Shown here: positions 1-5,109 of the stretch, in pieces
Layout: every line of letters begins with the position of its first letter
How positions within the stretch are numbered: the stretch's first letter is position 1
NCBI GenBank assembly: GCA_964522305.1
Contig: CAZFVM010000101.1
Span: forward strand, 1-5,109
DNA from: UBA1049 sp964522305
Lineage (GTDB): Bacteria; Bacillota; Clostridia; Oscillospirales; CAG-382
Direction: 5' to 3'
DNA: 5,109 nucleotides
Position numbers and translations under genes: made by a program
The notes under the pieces: model-generated
Databases searched by the model: none
The model's input: only the letters and a program-made list of their open reading frames with translations
What the model was told of the DNA's origin: nothing

Positions 1-2069
1 AATAGTCTGTTGTCTTTTTCTCTGGATGCTCCGGGGGATACAAAGAATCGGTCAAGCTTTAGCTCGTTCATTTGCAACTCTTTTAGTACTCTGAAGGAAG
101 AGAATCCTGCACCAAAATCGTCTATGGAACACATAAACCCGTTGCGCTTTAACTTATCGACAACTTCTTTTAGTGTATCATAGTTGTCATAGGCAAAGCT
201 CTCGGTGAACTCCAAGGTTATAAACCCGTCGCTTATCCGGTACTTGTTCTTTGTATGTATATAGTACTCCACAAACCCTTCTTGGATGGCTGTGGGCCCG
301 GAGACGTTAATCGAGAAGGGCACTACCTTGTCTCCGCGGGTGATGGCTTGGCTCATAAACATACAAGACTCGGTAAAGATATATCTGTCAAGCTTGGTAA
401 TAAACCCGTTTCTTTCAAAGATAGGAAGAAACTCGTTTGGTTGTCTATAGGTATCGGTTTCTGCGTTATACCATCTGACGAGGGCTTCGCATCCGTCCGG
501 GCGGTTCTGGGAAATATTGTACTTGGGCTGATAAAACACCGTAAACTCCCCGTTTTTTAATGCCCCTTCCATCTTTGACTCTATCTCGGACTCTGCCTTA
601 TATTTGTTGAATATCTCGTGGGAATACACGCTGATTAAAGAATCTCGCAGCCTCTCTCCGGTCTCTTGGGTGATAATGGCTCTATCCAACATCCCCTGGA
701 CAGTCAGGTTCTCGGTTCGGTCAACCAAATAGATGCCTACCCCTACCTTTAGGTTGTGATTGTGGGGCTTCATCTCCGGCATGTTCTCTATGACAGAAAC
801 CATTACCTTTAGTCTGTCCACCAGCTCTTGTGTACTCTTGTATCTCAGCAAATACGCAAACTTTTCGTCCCCGACATGACCGTACGCTTCGCTGGGGGAT
901 AATATGTTCCCTGATACCTCAGCGATAAACCTCAGGATAGAATCACCTACCGGAGCACCAAAGTTCTCTACGATGTATGCATATCTTATAACCCTCAAAT
1001 ATACAAGGGCATAGGTTGCCACTTTGTTCTTTGAGAGCAAGGAGTCGGTATCATGACCAAATTTCTTATAGGTGGGGCTGCCCAGCAAGGGGTTGACGGT
1101 TTCATACTCGTCGAGTTTGTTTAGCATCTTGTATTTGTCGACAAAGACATATATCAAAAGCAGCAAAAAGACTATGGATATTATTGCCAGCAAGCCGCTT
1201 ATGGTGCTAATCAAACTACGCTCACTGCTCATCAAAACATCTGTTTGAAGGATTTCCAGTACAAACCACTTGCCTTGTAATATGGGCAATGTGGTGTGGA
1301 TTACCTTATAGGATACTCCGGTTATGGACACATCAAGGAAGGAGGAAATATCGTTTTTTACCGATCTCTCCAATCTGTCGGTTAGGGCTTTGCTGTTTAT
1401 CAATCCCCGCAGCTCGGTAAAGATATTCGTGTTCTTTTGAATATCTATACTGTCTCTGTTGAGCTCGACTATAATACTGCCATCACTCTGGCACAGCCCC
1501 TTATATCTACCGGATATCTGACTGCTCCCCATAACGCTCTCGGCAGTGTTTATAAAATCGGATAAATAAAAATATACAAGCACTCCGTCTGCGTATGCAG
1601 CCGCCGGAACGGGGCTGTATACAGCTATGAGGCTTGTATTAATCTCGGGATCAACTATTATCCCGCTTATAGAAAGCTCACCCGAGGCGGATAGCGCAAG
1701 CGCCTGGGGTAACTCCTCTGTATATATCACATTATTGAAGTCGTACTCGACTCCGTCTTTGAAGTATCTGATGGTCCTGATGGAAGTGGTTTTGTTGTAA
1801 ATATGGTCGTGCAAAAAATCCGGTATGTCTTCTTTGCTTGAAGGCATTTCAGTCACTATGGAGTCGACATTTTGCAAATAAGGGCTCAACAAGTTATCTA
1901 AATCCGCTGCCAGATCAATGGAGTGGTTGTGTGCCGCTGTGTCTGAGAGATCGGATACATGAAGTGCGTAATTCTTTATTAGTAGTATTGTCAGGATGAT
2001 TAAGGTAAACAGAGTGATGGTTGCCAACACAAACACAAAGTTTATCCTCAATCTGCGAAAAAATCCCAT
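1..2069 (-). CDS. Membrane-bound EAL-domain c-di-GMP phosphodiesterase with degenerate GGDEF domain (3' end cut off by window edge)
   Basis: Predicted to hydrolyse cyclic di-GMP to pGpG at the inner face of the membrane in response to an extracellular signal. The frame is open from an ATG at 2069 to the window edge, giving 689 complete codons. A basic N-terminus (MGFFRRLR) precedes transmembrane segment 1 (about residues 10-31). An extracellular region of about 250 residues follows, of Cache-like size and placement but with no motif I can name. Transmembrane segment 2 lies at about 286-310. A GGDEF-like domain (about 326-480) keeps the fold motif GAPVGDSIL (371-379) but has VGDEK (399-403) instead of GGDEF and Arg359 at the usual first metal Asp, so it should not make c-di-GMP. 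The EAL domain begins near 500: EALVRW (Glu528), INVSG (Asn588), LEFTES (Glu620, Glu623), IDDFGAG (Asp650, Asp651) and LKLD (Lys671) match the active-site positions of the family. The final ~80 residues, with the last conserved Glu and Gln, lie outside the window. Start supported by GGGAG 9 nt upstream. Confidence 0.93.
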   Translation of the reverse strand, partial: MGFFRRLRINFVFVLATITLFTLIILTILLIKNYALHVSDLSDTAAHNHSIDLAADLDNLLSPYLQNVDSIVTEMPSSKEDIPDFLHDHIYNKTTSIRTIRYFKDGVEYDFNNVIYTEELPQALALSASGELSISGIIVDPEINTSLIAVYSPVPAAAYADGVLVYFYLSDFINTAESVMGSSQISGRYKGLCQSDGSIIVELNRDSIDIQKNTNIFTELRGLINSKALTDRLERSVKNDISSFLDVSITGVSYKVIHTTLPILQGKWFVLEILQTDVLMSSERSLISTISGLLAIISIVFLLLLIYVFVDKYKMLNKLDEYETVNPLLGSPTYKKFGHDTDSLLSKNKVATYALVYLRVIRYAYIVENFGAPVGDSILRFIAEVSGNILSPSEAYGHVGDEKFAYLLRYKSTQELVDRLKVMVSVIENMPEMKPHNHNLKVGVGIYLVDRTENLTVQGMLDRAIITQETGERLRDSLISVYSHEIFNKYKAESEIESKMEGALKNGEFTVFYQPKYNISQNRPDGCEALVRWYNAETDTYRQPNEFLPIFERNGFITKLDRYIFTESCMFMSQAITRGDKVVPFSINVSGPTAIQEGFVEYYIHTKNKYRISDGFITLEFTESFAYDNYDTLKEVVDKLKRNGFMCSIDDFGAGFSSFRVLKELQMNELKLDRFFVSPGASREKDNRL

Positions 2070-2078
2070 TCAGGTATT

Positions 2079-2083
2079 CTCCC
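2079..2083 (-). promoter_or_regulatory. Ribosome binding site of the EAL-domain gene
   Basis: On the minus strand GGGAG stands 9 nt before the ATG at 2069. It supports that start, which also places a basic stretch directly before the first membrane segment. The site lies in the 30-bp gap after the small coiled-coil gene. Confidence 0.6.
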
Positions 2084-2099
2084 AAAAAGATAGTGATGA

Positions 2100-2327
2100 T
2101 TATTGTATTGCTTCTAATTCCTTTGTAAGCTCCTGCATCTTCGCTCGCTTGTAGTCGATTTGTGCCGTATAGGTATTAAAGAAATCGACATCGGTATCGG
2201 AGGGTGTGGTGTTTTGCAGAATAGCTTGGATTAATGCCGCTTGAGAACGATTACGCTTGCCCTCAATATAAGCGATATCCTTCTTTAGCTTGTTAATTTC
2301 TCTTTTTAGCTTTAGCTTACTAAACAT
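2100..2327 (-). CDS. Small coiled-coil protein of unknown function (75 aa)
   Basis: I do not recognise this protein and assign no function. It is 75 residues, highly charged, and has neither a signal peptide nor a membrane segment, so it is probably cytoplasmic. It reads as a helical hairpin. Helix 1 (about residues 3-40) starts very basic (KLKLKREINKLKK) and has Leu/Ile at heptad-like spacing. A short polar turn rich in Thr, Ser and Asp (about 40-47, TTPSDTD) follows, and helix 2 (about 48-74) ends in MQELTKELEAIQ. The ATG start is well supported by AAAAGGAG 5 nt upstream. The gene lies 76 bp after the signal peptidase gene and 30 bp before the EAL-domain gene on the same strand, so it is probably co-transcribed with the latter. 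It could be an adaptor, an assembly factor or an orphan; the sequence does not decide. That it is a real gene is supported by the ribosome binding site, the fit between neighbours and the clean composition. Confidence 0.75.
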   Translation of the reverse strand: MFSKLKLKREINKLKKDIAYIEGKRNRSQAALIQAILQNTTPSDTDVDFFNTYTAQIDYKRAKMQELTKELEAIQ

Positions 2328-2332
2328 ACAGA

Positions 2333-2340
2333 CTCCTTTT
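2333..2340 (-). promoter_or_regulatory. Ribosome binding site of the 75-aa coiled-coil gene
   Basis: On the minus strand AAAAGGAG stands 5 nt before the ATG at 2327. It is one of the two strongest such sites in the window and the main evidence that this short gene is translated. It lies in a 76-bp AT-rich gap (2328-2403) in which I see no terminator hairpin. Confidence 0.75.
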
Positions 2341-2403
2341 TTTTGGTTGGATTGGTTATTTTGTAGGTTAAAAACTAAATATATAACAAAGACTATCCTT
2401 TTT

Positions 2404-2943
2404 TTATTTCTGTTTTTTGATTATTGCCGGTAAATATGTAAGTAGTACGGTAATACCGATTATCAAGCCAAATACCACCATCCCCAAAGGGCTCATAACA
2501 AATCGTATGATTGCGGATAATATGGGCAATTTATCTTGATATACTCCGATTACATTTTCTGCCAAAGCAGTGTGCTTATCGGCAATCAGGTTGTTGTCCC
2601 CTTTTGTGACAAAGCTCTTGCCGTCGTCTAAGACCTCCATTACCCTGTGGGTGTTGAGTGCACCTTTTAGGAGTGGGTCGGAGGAGCGAAACACGATAAC
2701 ATCCCCGGGGATAATTGCGCTTGGGGTTGCTCTCTTAATAAGGATGTAGGACTGCGCGGGAATCTCCGGCTCCATACTCTCGGTAATCACCCACATCAAG
2801 GAATGATCAAAGACAAAACTGACATTTCCCGTGGCTCTGCCTACAAAGAGGAAGATAACAAAAAGCAGGAGCATAATCGTCAAGGTCCAGACTATACCGC
2901 TTGTAATTTTCTTTGCTTTGGTTTTTGTAGTTTTTGTTGTCAT
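2404..2943 (-). CDS. sipW: Signal peptidase I, SipW/archaeal (ER) type
   Basis: Membrane-bound serine protease that removes signal peptides from exported proteins on the outer face of the membrane. At 179 residues it is typical in length for the SipW/archaeal branch of peptidase family S26. Transmembrane segment 1 lies at about residues 14-35. The nucleophile motif ITESMEPEI places Ser56 after a conserved Thr-Glu. GDVIVFRS (80-87) forms the next conserved box. NTHRVMEV (97-104) supplies His99 where the ordinary bacterial LepB type has a catalytic Lys. VTKGDNN (112-118) gives Asp116, with Asp122 as another possible acidic partner. A second transmembrane segment lies at about 148-172, followed by a basic tail (IIKKQK). 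In Bacillus subtilis, SipW processes TasA-type fibre proteins and TapA; no such substrate is encoded here. The ATG lies 2 bp after the stop of the preceding gene and no Shine-Dalgarno sequence is visible, so translation is probably coupled to that gene. The family call is firm; the symbol is by similarity and not proof of orthology. Confidence 0.93.
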   Translation of the reverse strand: MTTKTTKTKAKKITSGIVWTLTIMLLLFVIFLFVGRATGNVSFVFDHSLMWVITESMEPEIPAQSYILIKRATPSAIIPGDVIVFRSSDPLLKGALNTHRVMEVLDDGKSFVTKGDNNLIADKHTALAENVIGVYQDKLPILSAIIRFVMSPLGMVVFGLIIGITVLLTYLPAIIKKQK

Positions 2944-2945
2944 AG

Positions 2946-4649
2946 TTAATCGTTATCGTCGGTGTCGTCTCTTTGCCTTCTGCCTCGACGAGAAAACAAT
3001 CTGGACCAGAGGGTTTCGTCTTCGCCGGTATCCGGCTCGCTGACTCGTGGCTTAATATCTTCGGGGCTCTTGTCCTGTTCGGGGCTCTTCACCTCTTCGG
3101 GGTCTACTTGTGTGACGAGGGTCTCTACTTTGACCGCTTCTTCGGTTGCCTTACGCTCGGCTTCTTCCTTGGCGGCTTTGACTGCGGCTTCTCGCTCTGC
3201 GTCTCTCTTAGCTTGTGCCCTTGCTGCCTTGAGGGCTGCTTTTTGCTTACGCTTTCTTCTGGCTTCTTTCTCTGCCTTTGCTCTGTTGACCCGTCTTCTT
3301 GCCCGTGCTCTCTTGCGTTCTGCTGCGAGACGCTGTGCTTCTTTCTCTTCTCTTTCTCTTGCCGCTATCTCTTCGGCTATCCTGGCAGCTTCTTCTTCTG
3401 CCTTACGACGGGCTTCTTGCTCTAAGAATCTCTCGTCCCACCTTGGCAGAACTGCCAATATAACATCAATAGCAGCCATTATCTGCTTTTCGCCCTCGGA
3501 TAATCTTCGTCGTGTGTTTCGGCGGTCTACCTCGGTTACGTTTATGTACTTGGTGTCGAACAAGTCAAACTCAGTCTCGTCAATCTTCTGGATATCTGTG
3601 ATGAACTTTGGAGTAATGGGGACTTCTGTGATATCGCTGTTTAGCAGGTTCTCGCTTACAAACTCGTTTTTTATCCGATGTCTAAACAATAAGTATTGCA
3701 GAGTCAAAAATGAAGAAACTTCGTTGAGGTAGACATTATCTACAGACTCTGCGTTCTCTTGGATTAACAATCCGTATCCCGCATCATCATAACTTACCAT
3801 AAACTCCCAAAGAGCAAGACAGTCTCTGAGGTACTTGTTCTTCATTATGGCGTTGGTCCGCATGACCGGTGGGTTGATATAGCTGCGACCCATACTCTTT
3901 GAAAAGTCCGAGTCGGTATAAGCTGCCGAAATCTGGAACAGCCGCTCTACCCTGCGCCAAATGGGAGTGGTAAATACAAAGGGGTTTTCTTCACCGATGT
4001 CGGGTTTTTCGGATATTTCTACTCCGAAATTCACCTTCGCCTTGACATTATCATGCAAAAACTCCCCGCTAAAGCTGAGAAAAGCGCTCTTTTCGTCCTG
4101 GCCCTTGTCCATGGCTACTCTTCGGCGCTTATCCACAAATATAAACAGACGGTTTATCAAAGTGTTGACAAACCTGTTCTCGTAGGTGTTGATTGTTTCT
4201 TCGCGAAATATGTTTAGTATCTTTGAGGGGGTTATCTTATCCCCTTCGATTTTCTTAATATAATTGGTGTTTTGGGCGAGATGTCGGAAGGACCTGTCCG
4301 TTATATTGCGGGACAGCTCTATGGGCATCACTTCTTCCCTCTCCTCTATATGCCGAGAGGGGTTGCGGATACAGTGGTCTAAGGAGGGCAGTGCTTCTTC
4401 TATGGCGTTGACCCATACTTCGTCTATCGCCTTTAGTATATACTTCTTTTTTAGCTCTACTGTTACTTTGCCGCTGTGTAACAAAGACAACGCCTCGGGG
4501 AAGAGGTTGTTCTCTGCCTTAATATCTTTCAAAAACTCATCGGCTTGCCCAAACAAATTGTCGTACAAGGAAGTTGCTTCTTCTGACTCGGTTGGCAAAA
4601 CCGCCTCGTCGTGTTCGGAAGCTTGTAAATTGTTATCAATATGGTCCAA
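2946..4649 (-). CDS. DUF2357-like (McrC N-terminal-like) protein with long charged C-terminal helix and no visible nuclease domain
   Basis: Function unknown; 567 residues, apparently cytoplasmic (no signal peptide or membrane segment). An acidic, variable N-terminus (1-40) precedes a mostly helical region to about residue 403. Two segments resemble the DUF2357 family found at the front of McrC-type proteins: EETINTYENRFVNTLINRL (150-168), with the Glu-Asn-Arg-Phe-Val signature after a Thr, and a Pro-Pro-Val...Lys-Tyr-Leu-Arg stretch (260-275) leading to Leu-Trp. In that family a PD-(D/E)XK nuclease normally follows, but I find no such motif. Instead residues about 404-507 are an almost uninterrupted Ala/Glu/Arg/Lys helix, strongly basic at 443-484. 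An acidic linker with two KSPE units (521-530) and the end RRGRRQRDDTDDND follow. The start is a TTG 10 nt after a perfect AAAGGAGGT; a stop lies two codons upstream and the next in-frame Met is residue 108. The upstream gene looks McrB-like, which supports an ATPase-partner role. DUF2357 is assigned by motif memory only. Confidence 0.6.
   Translation of the reverse strand: MDHIDNNLQASEHDEAVLPTESEEATSLYDNLFGQADEFLKDIKAENNLFPEALSLLHSGKVTVELKKKYILKAIDEVWVNAIEEALPSLDHCIRNPSRHIEEREEVMPIELSRNITDRSFRHLAQNTNYIKKIEGDKITPSKILNIFREETINTYENRFVNTLINRLFIFVDKRRRVAMDKGQDEKSAFLSFSGEFLHDNVKAKVNFGVEISEKPDIGEENPFVFTTPIWRRVERLFQISAAYTDSDFSKSMGRSYINPPVMRTNAIMKNKYLRDCLALWEFMVSYDDAGYGLLIQENAESVDNVYLNEVSSFLTLQYLLFRHRIKNEFVSENLLNSDITEVPITPKFITDIQKIDETEFDLFDTKYINVTEVDRRNTRRRLSEGEKQIMAAIDVILAVLPRWDERFLEQEARRKAEEEAARIAEEIAAREREEKEAQRLAAERKRARARRRVNRAKAEKEARRKRKQKAALKAARAQAKRDAEREAAVKAAKEEAERKATEEAVKVETLVTQVDPEEVKSPEQDKSPEDIKPRVSEPDTGEDETLWSRLFSRRGRRQRDDTDDND
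3051..3089 (-). repeat. Two-copy 18-bp in-frame repeat encoding KSPE units
   Basis: The 12-mer TTCGGGGCTCTT (plus strand) occurs at 3060-3071 and again at 3078-3089, a period of 18 bp (six codons). The gene product reads KSPEQD then KSPEDI at residues 521-532. A related partial copy (CTTCGGGGTCT) lies at 3095-3105. This suggests a small tandem duplication in the acidic linker behind the charged helix. Confidence 0.7.
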
Positions 4650-4659
4650 AATTCACTTT

Positions 4660-4668
4660 ACCTCCTTT
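4660..4668 (-). promoter_or_regulatory. Strong ribosome binding site that fixes a TTG start
   Basis: On the minus strand AAAGGAGGT, a perfect match to the 16S rRNA 3' end, lies in the 42-bp gap after the upstream gene. It stands 10 nt before the TTG at 4649. The in-frame codon before that TTG is ATT and the one before it is a TGA stop, so translation of the long frame cannot begin further upstream. A GTG only 3 nt after the site opens a different frame that stops after six codons (4636-4656). Confidence 0.8.
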
Positions 4669-4691
4669 GTCGTTGTAAGTGCCCAGAGTTA

Positions 4692-5109
4692 TCAATACAT
4701 GCGCTGGAGTCGCTCGAGGTATTCGATACATTCCTTCATATTGCCCTTACCAAACCTGTTGTCAAGGAAGGCGATAAGCCCGGGTATTTCGTCCCTGATC
4801 AAGGACAGGTTGAGGCTCTCGAACTTGCGCAAGACCTTGGTTGCCAACAAATAGTCTATACCCTCGACCTCACTGCCGCCACAGGCTACATATACAGGGA
4901 CAAACATGTGGAGCTGCTTGAGAATACGGTTACCAAAGGCGATACGGAACTTCTCTATTACATATATATCCAGCATATTGATGTTTTCTACGTTCTTCTT
5001 GGACACCGGGTGCTCGGCGATAGCCTTGTCATACAAAGAGTCGACATAGGAGTAGCTTATAAACTTTGGCTCTGTGAGCGGCGCCTTGAACGCTTCACCC
5101 TTGGCGTCT
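4692..5109 (-). CDS. C-terminal part of a probable McrB-like AAA+ NTPase (5' end outside window)
   Basis: Only the last ~139 residues are present. The frame is open from the window edge to a TGA at 4692-4694. A TTG at 5036 falls inside it, but nothing suggests a start there: coding-like sequence continues upstream (KGEAFKAPLTEPKFISYSY) and no Shine-Dalgarno sequence precedes it. No Walker A or B motif can be seen because those would lie upstream. The section LLATKVLRKFESLNLSLIRD, followed by Gly-Leu-Ile, Phe-Gly-Lys-Gly and a terminal helix (MKECIEYLERLQRMY), resembles the end of McrB-type NTPases, where an Asp-x-x-Leu-x-x-Lys-Ile-Leu-Pro-Lys-Leu pattern precedes a short helical tail. Just before it, FGNRILKQLHMFVPVYVACGG would fit a lid-domain helix and strand. 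It is followed after 42 bp by the McrC-like gene on the same strand, the usual McrB-McrC order. The AAA+ call is an inference from this resemblance and the neighbour; the existence of the gene is well supported. Confidence 0.5.
   Translation of the reverse strand, partial: DAKGEAFKAPLTEPKFISYSYVDSLYDKAIAEHPVSKKNVENINMLDIYVIEKFRIAFGNRILKQLHMFVPVYVACGGSEVEGIDYLLATKVLRKFESLNLSLIRDEIPGLIAFLDNRFGKGNMKECIEYLERLQRMY

Noticed and set aside
255..560. Plus-strand open frame of 101 codons
   Set aside because: It is antisense to the EAL domain, whose conserved catalytic motifs are read on the minus strand. No ribosome binding site or recognisable protein feature.
858..875. Active diguanylate cyclase site
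   Set aside because: The motif reads VGDEK, and the upstream metal-binding Asp is replaced by Arg359, so the GGDEF domain is degenerate.
2328..2403. Promoter or terminator in the AT-rich gap after the signal peptidase gene
   Set aside because: A TTGTTA and a TACAAA stand about 18 bp apart on the minus strand, but the match is weak and expected by chance in such AT-rich sequence. No stable hairpin followed by a T run was seen.
2831..3043. Short plus-strand open frames here and at 3961-4185
   Set aside because: Both are antisense to well-supported minus-strand genes and have no features of their own.
2962..3732. Plus-strand open frame of 256 codons rich in Ser, Ala and Leu, and an overlapping 150-codon frame (2973-3425) rich in Phe, Cys and Leu
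   Set aside because: Both lie antisense to the Ala/Arg/Glu-rich helix of the 567-aa gene. Their composition is what the reverse complement of GCN, GAR and CGN codons gives, and neither has a convincing ribosome binding site.
4650..4652. ATT at 4652 as the start of the 567-aa protein
   Set aside because: Its spacing to the ribosome binding site (7 nt) is good, but ATT initiation is very rare. The adjacent TTG is the more likely start.
4264..4854. Plus-strand open frame of 196 codons
   Set aside because: It runs antisense across the start of the 567-aa gene and the end of the upstream gene, including the strong minus-strand ribosome binding site. Low-complexity Ser-rich composition points to a shadow frame.
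5034..5036. TTG at 5036 as the start of a 114-residue protein
   Set aside because: The frame stays open to the window edge with coding-like sequence and no Shine-Dalgarno sequence stands before the TTG, so it is an internal Leu codon of a longer gene.
1..5109. CRISPR arrays, tRNA or rRNA genes, insertion-sequence ends, attachment sites
   Set aside because: No regularly spaced repeats, cloverleaf-like segments, transposase frames or long inverted repeats were seen on reading both strands by eye; the window is almost entirely coding.

Overview
The window carries five protein-coding genes, all on the minus strand, so transcription runs from position 5109 towards 1. The two outermost genes run off the window. 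The organism is probably a Gram-positive, Bacillota/Clostridia-like bacterium. This rests on strong AGGAGG-type ribosome binding sites, a TTG start codon, frequent ATA (Ile) and AGA (Arg) codons, and an ER/archaeal-type (SipW-like) signal peptidase that uses Ser/His. It is an inference; nothing in the window fixes the taxon.

In order of transcription the window holds: (1) 4692-5109, the C-terminal end of a protein resembling the tail of McrB-like AAA+ NTPases; (2) 2946-4649, a 567-residue protein whose first ~400 residues look like a DUF2357 (McrC N-terminal-like) module and whose last ~165 residues are a long Ala/Arg/Glu-rich charged helix plus an acidic tail, with no recognisable PD-(D/E)XK nuclease; (3) 2404-2943, a SipW-type signal peptidase I only 2 bp downstream of gene 2; (4) 2100-2327, a 75-residue coiled-coil protein of unknown function; (5) 1-2069, a membrane-anchored c-di-GMP phosphodiesterase with an extracellular sensor region, a degenerate GGDEF domain and an EAL domain with its visible catalytic residues intact. 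Its C-terminus is cut off by the window edge.

Genes 1-3 look like one translation-coupled unit: gaps are 42 and 2 bp, and the signal peptidase has no visible ribosome binding site of its own. Genes 4 and 5 follow on the same strand after a 76-bp AT-rich gap and a 30-bp gap, each with its own ribosome binding site. No terminator hairpin was seen between any of them, so all five may be co-transcribed.

The most interesting point is the pairing of an apparently McrB-like ATPase and a nuclease-less, McrC-like protein bearing a long charged helix with a dedicated signal peptidase and, further down, a c-di-GMP hydrolase. This does not match a standard McrBC restriction locus. It may be a repurposed NTPase/adaptor pair linked to cell-surface protein export or surface-state control, but that function is a hypothesis. 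No RNA genes, CRISPR arrays, insertion sequences or attachment sites were found, and no stretch longer than 300 bases lacks a gene.
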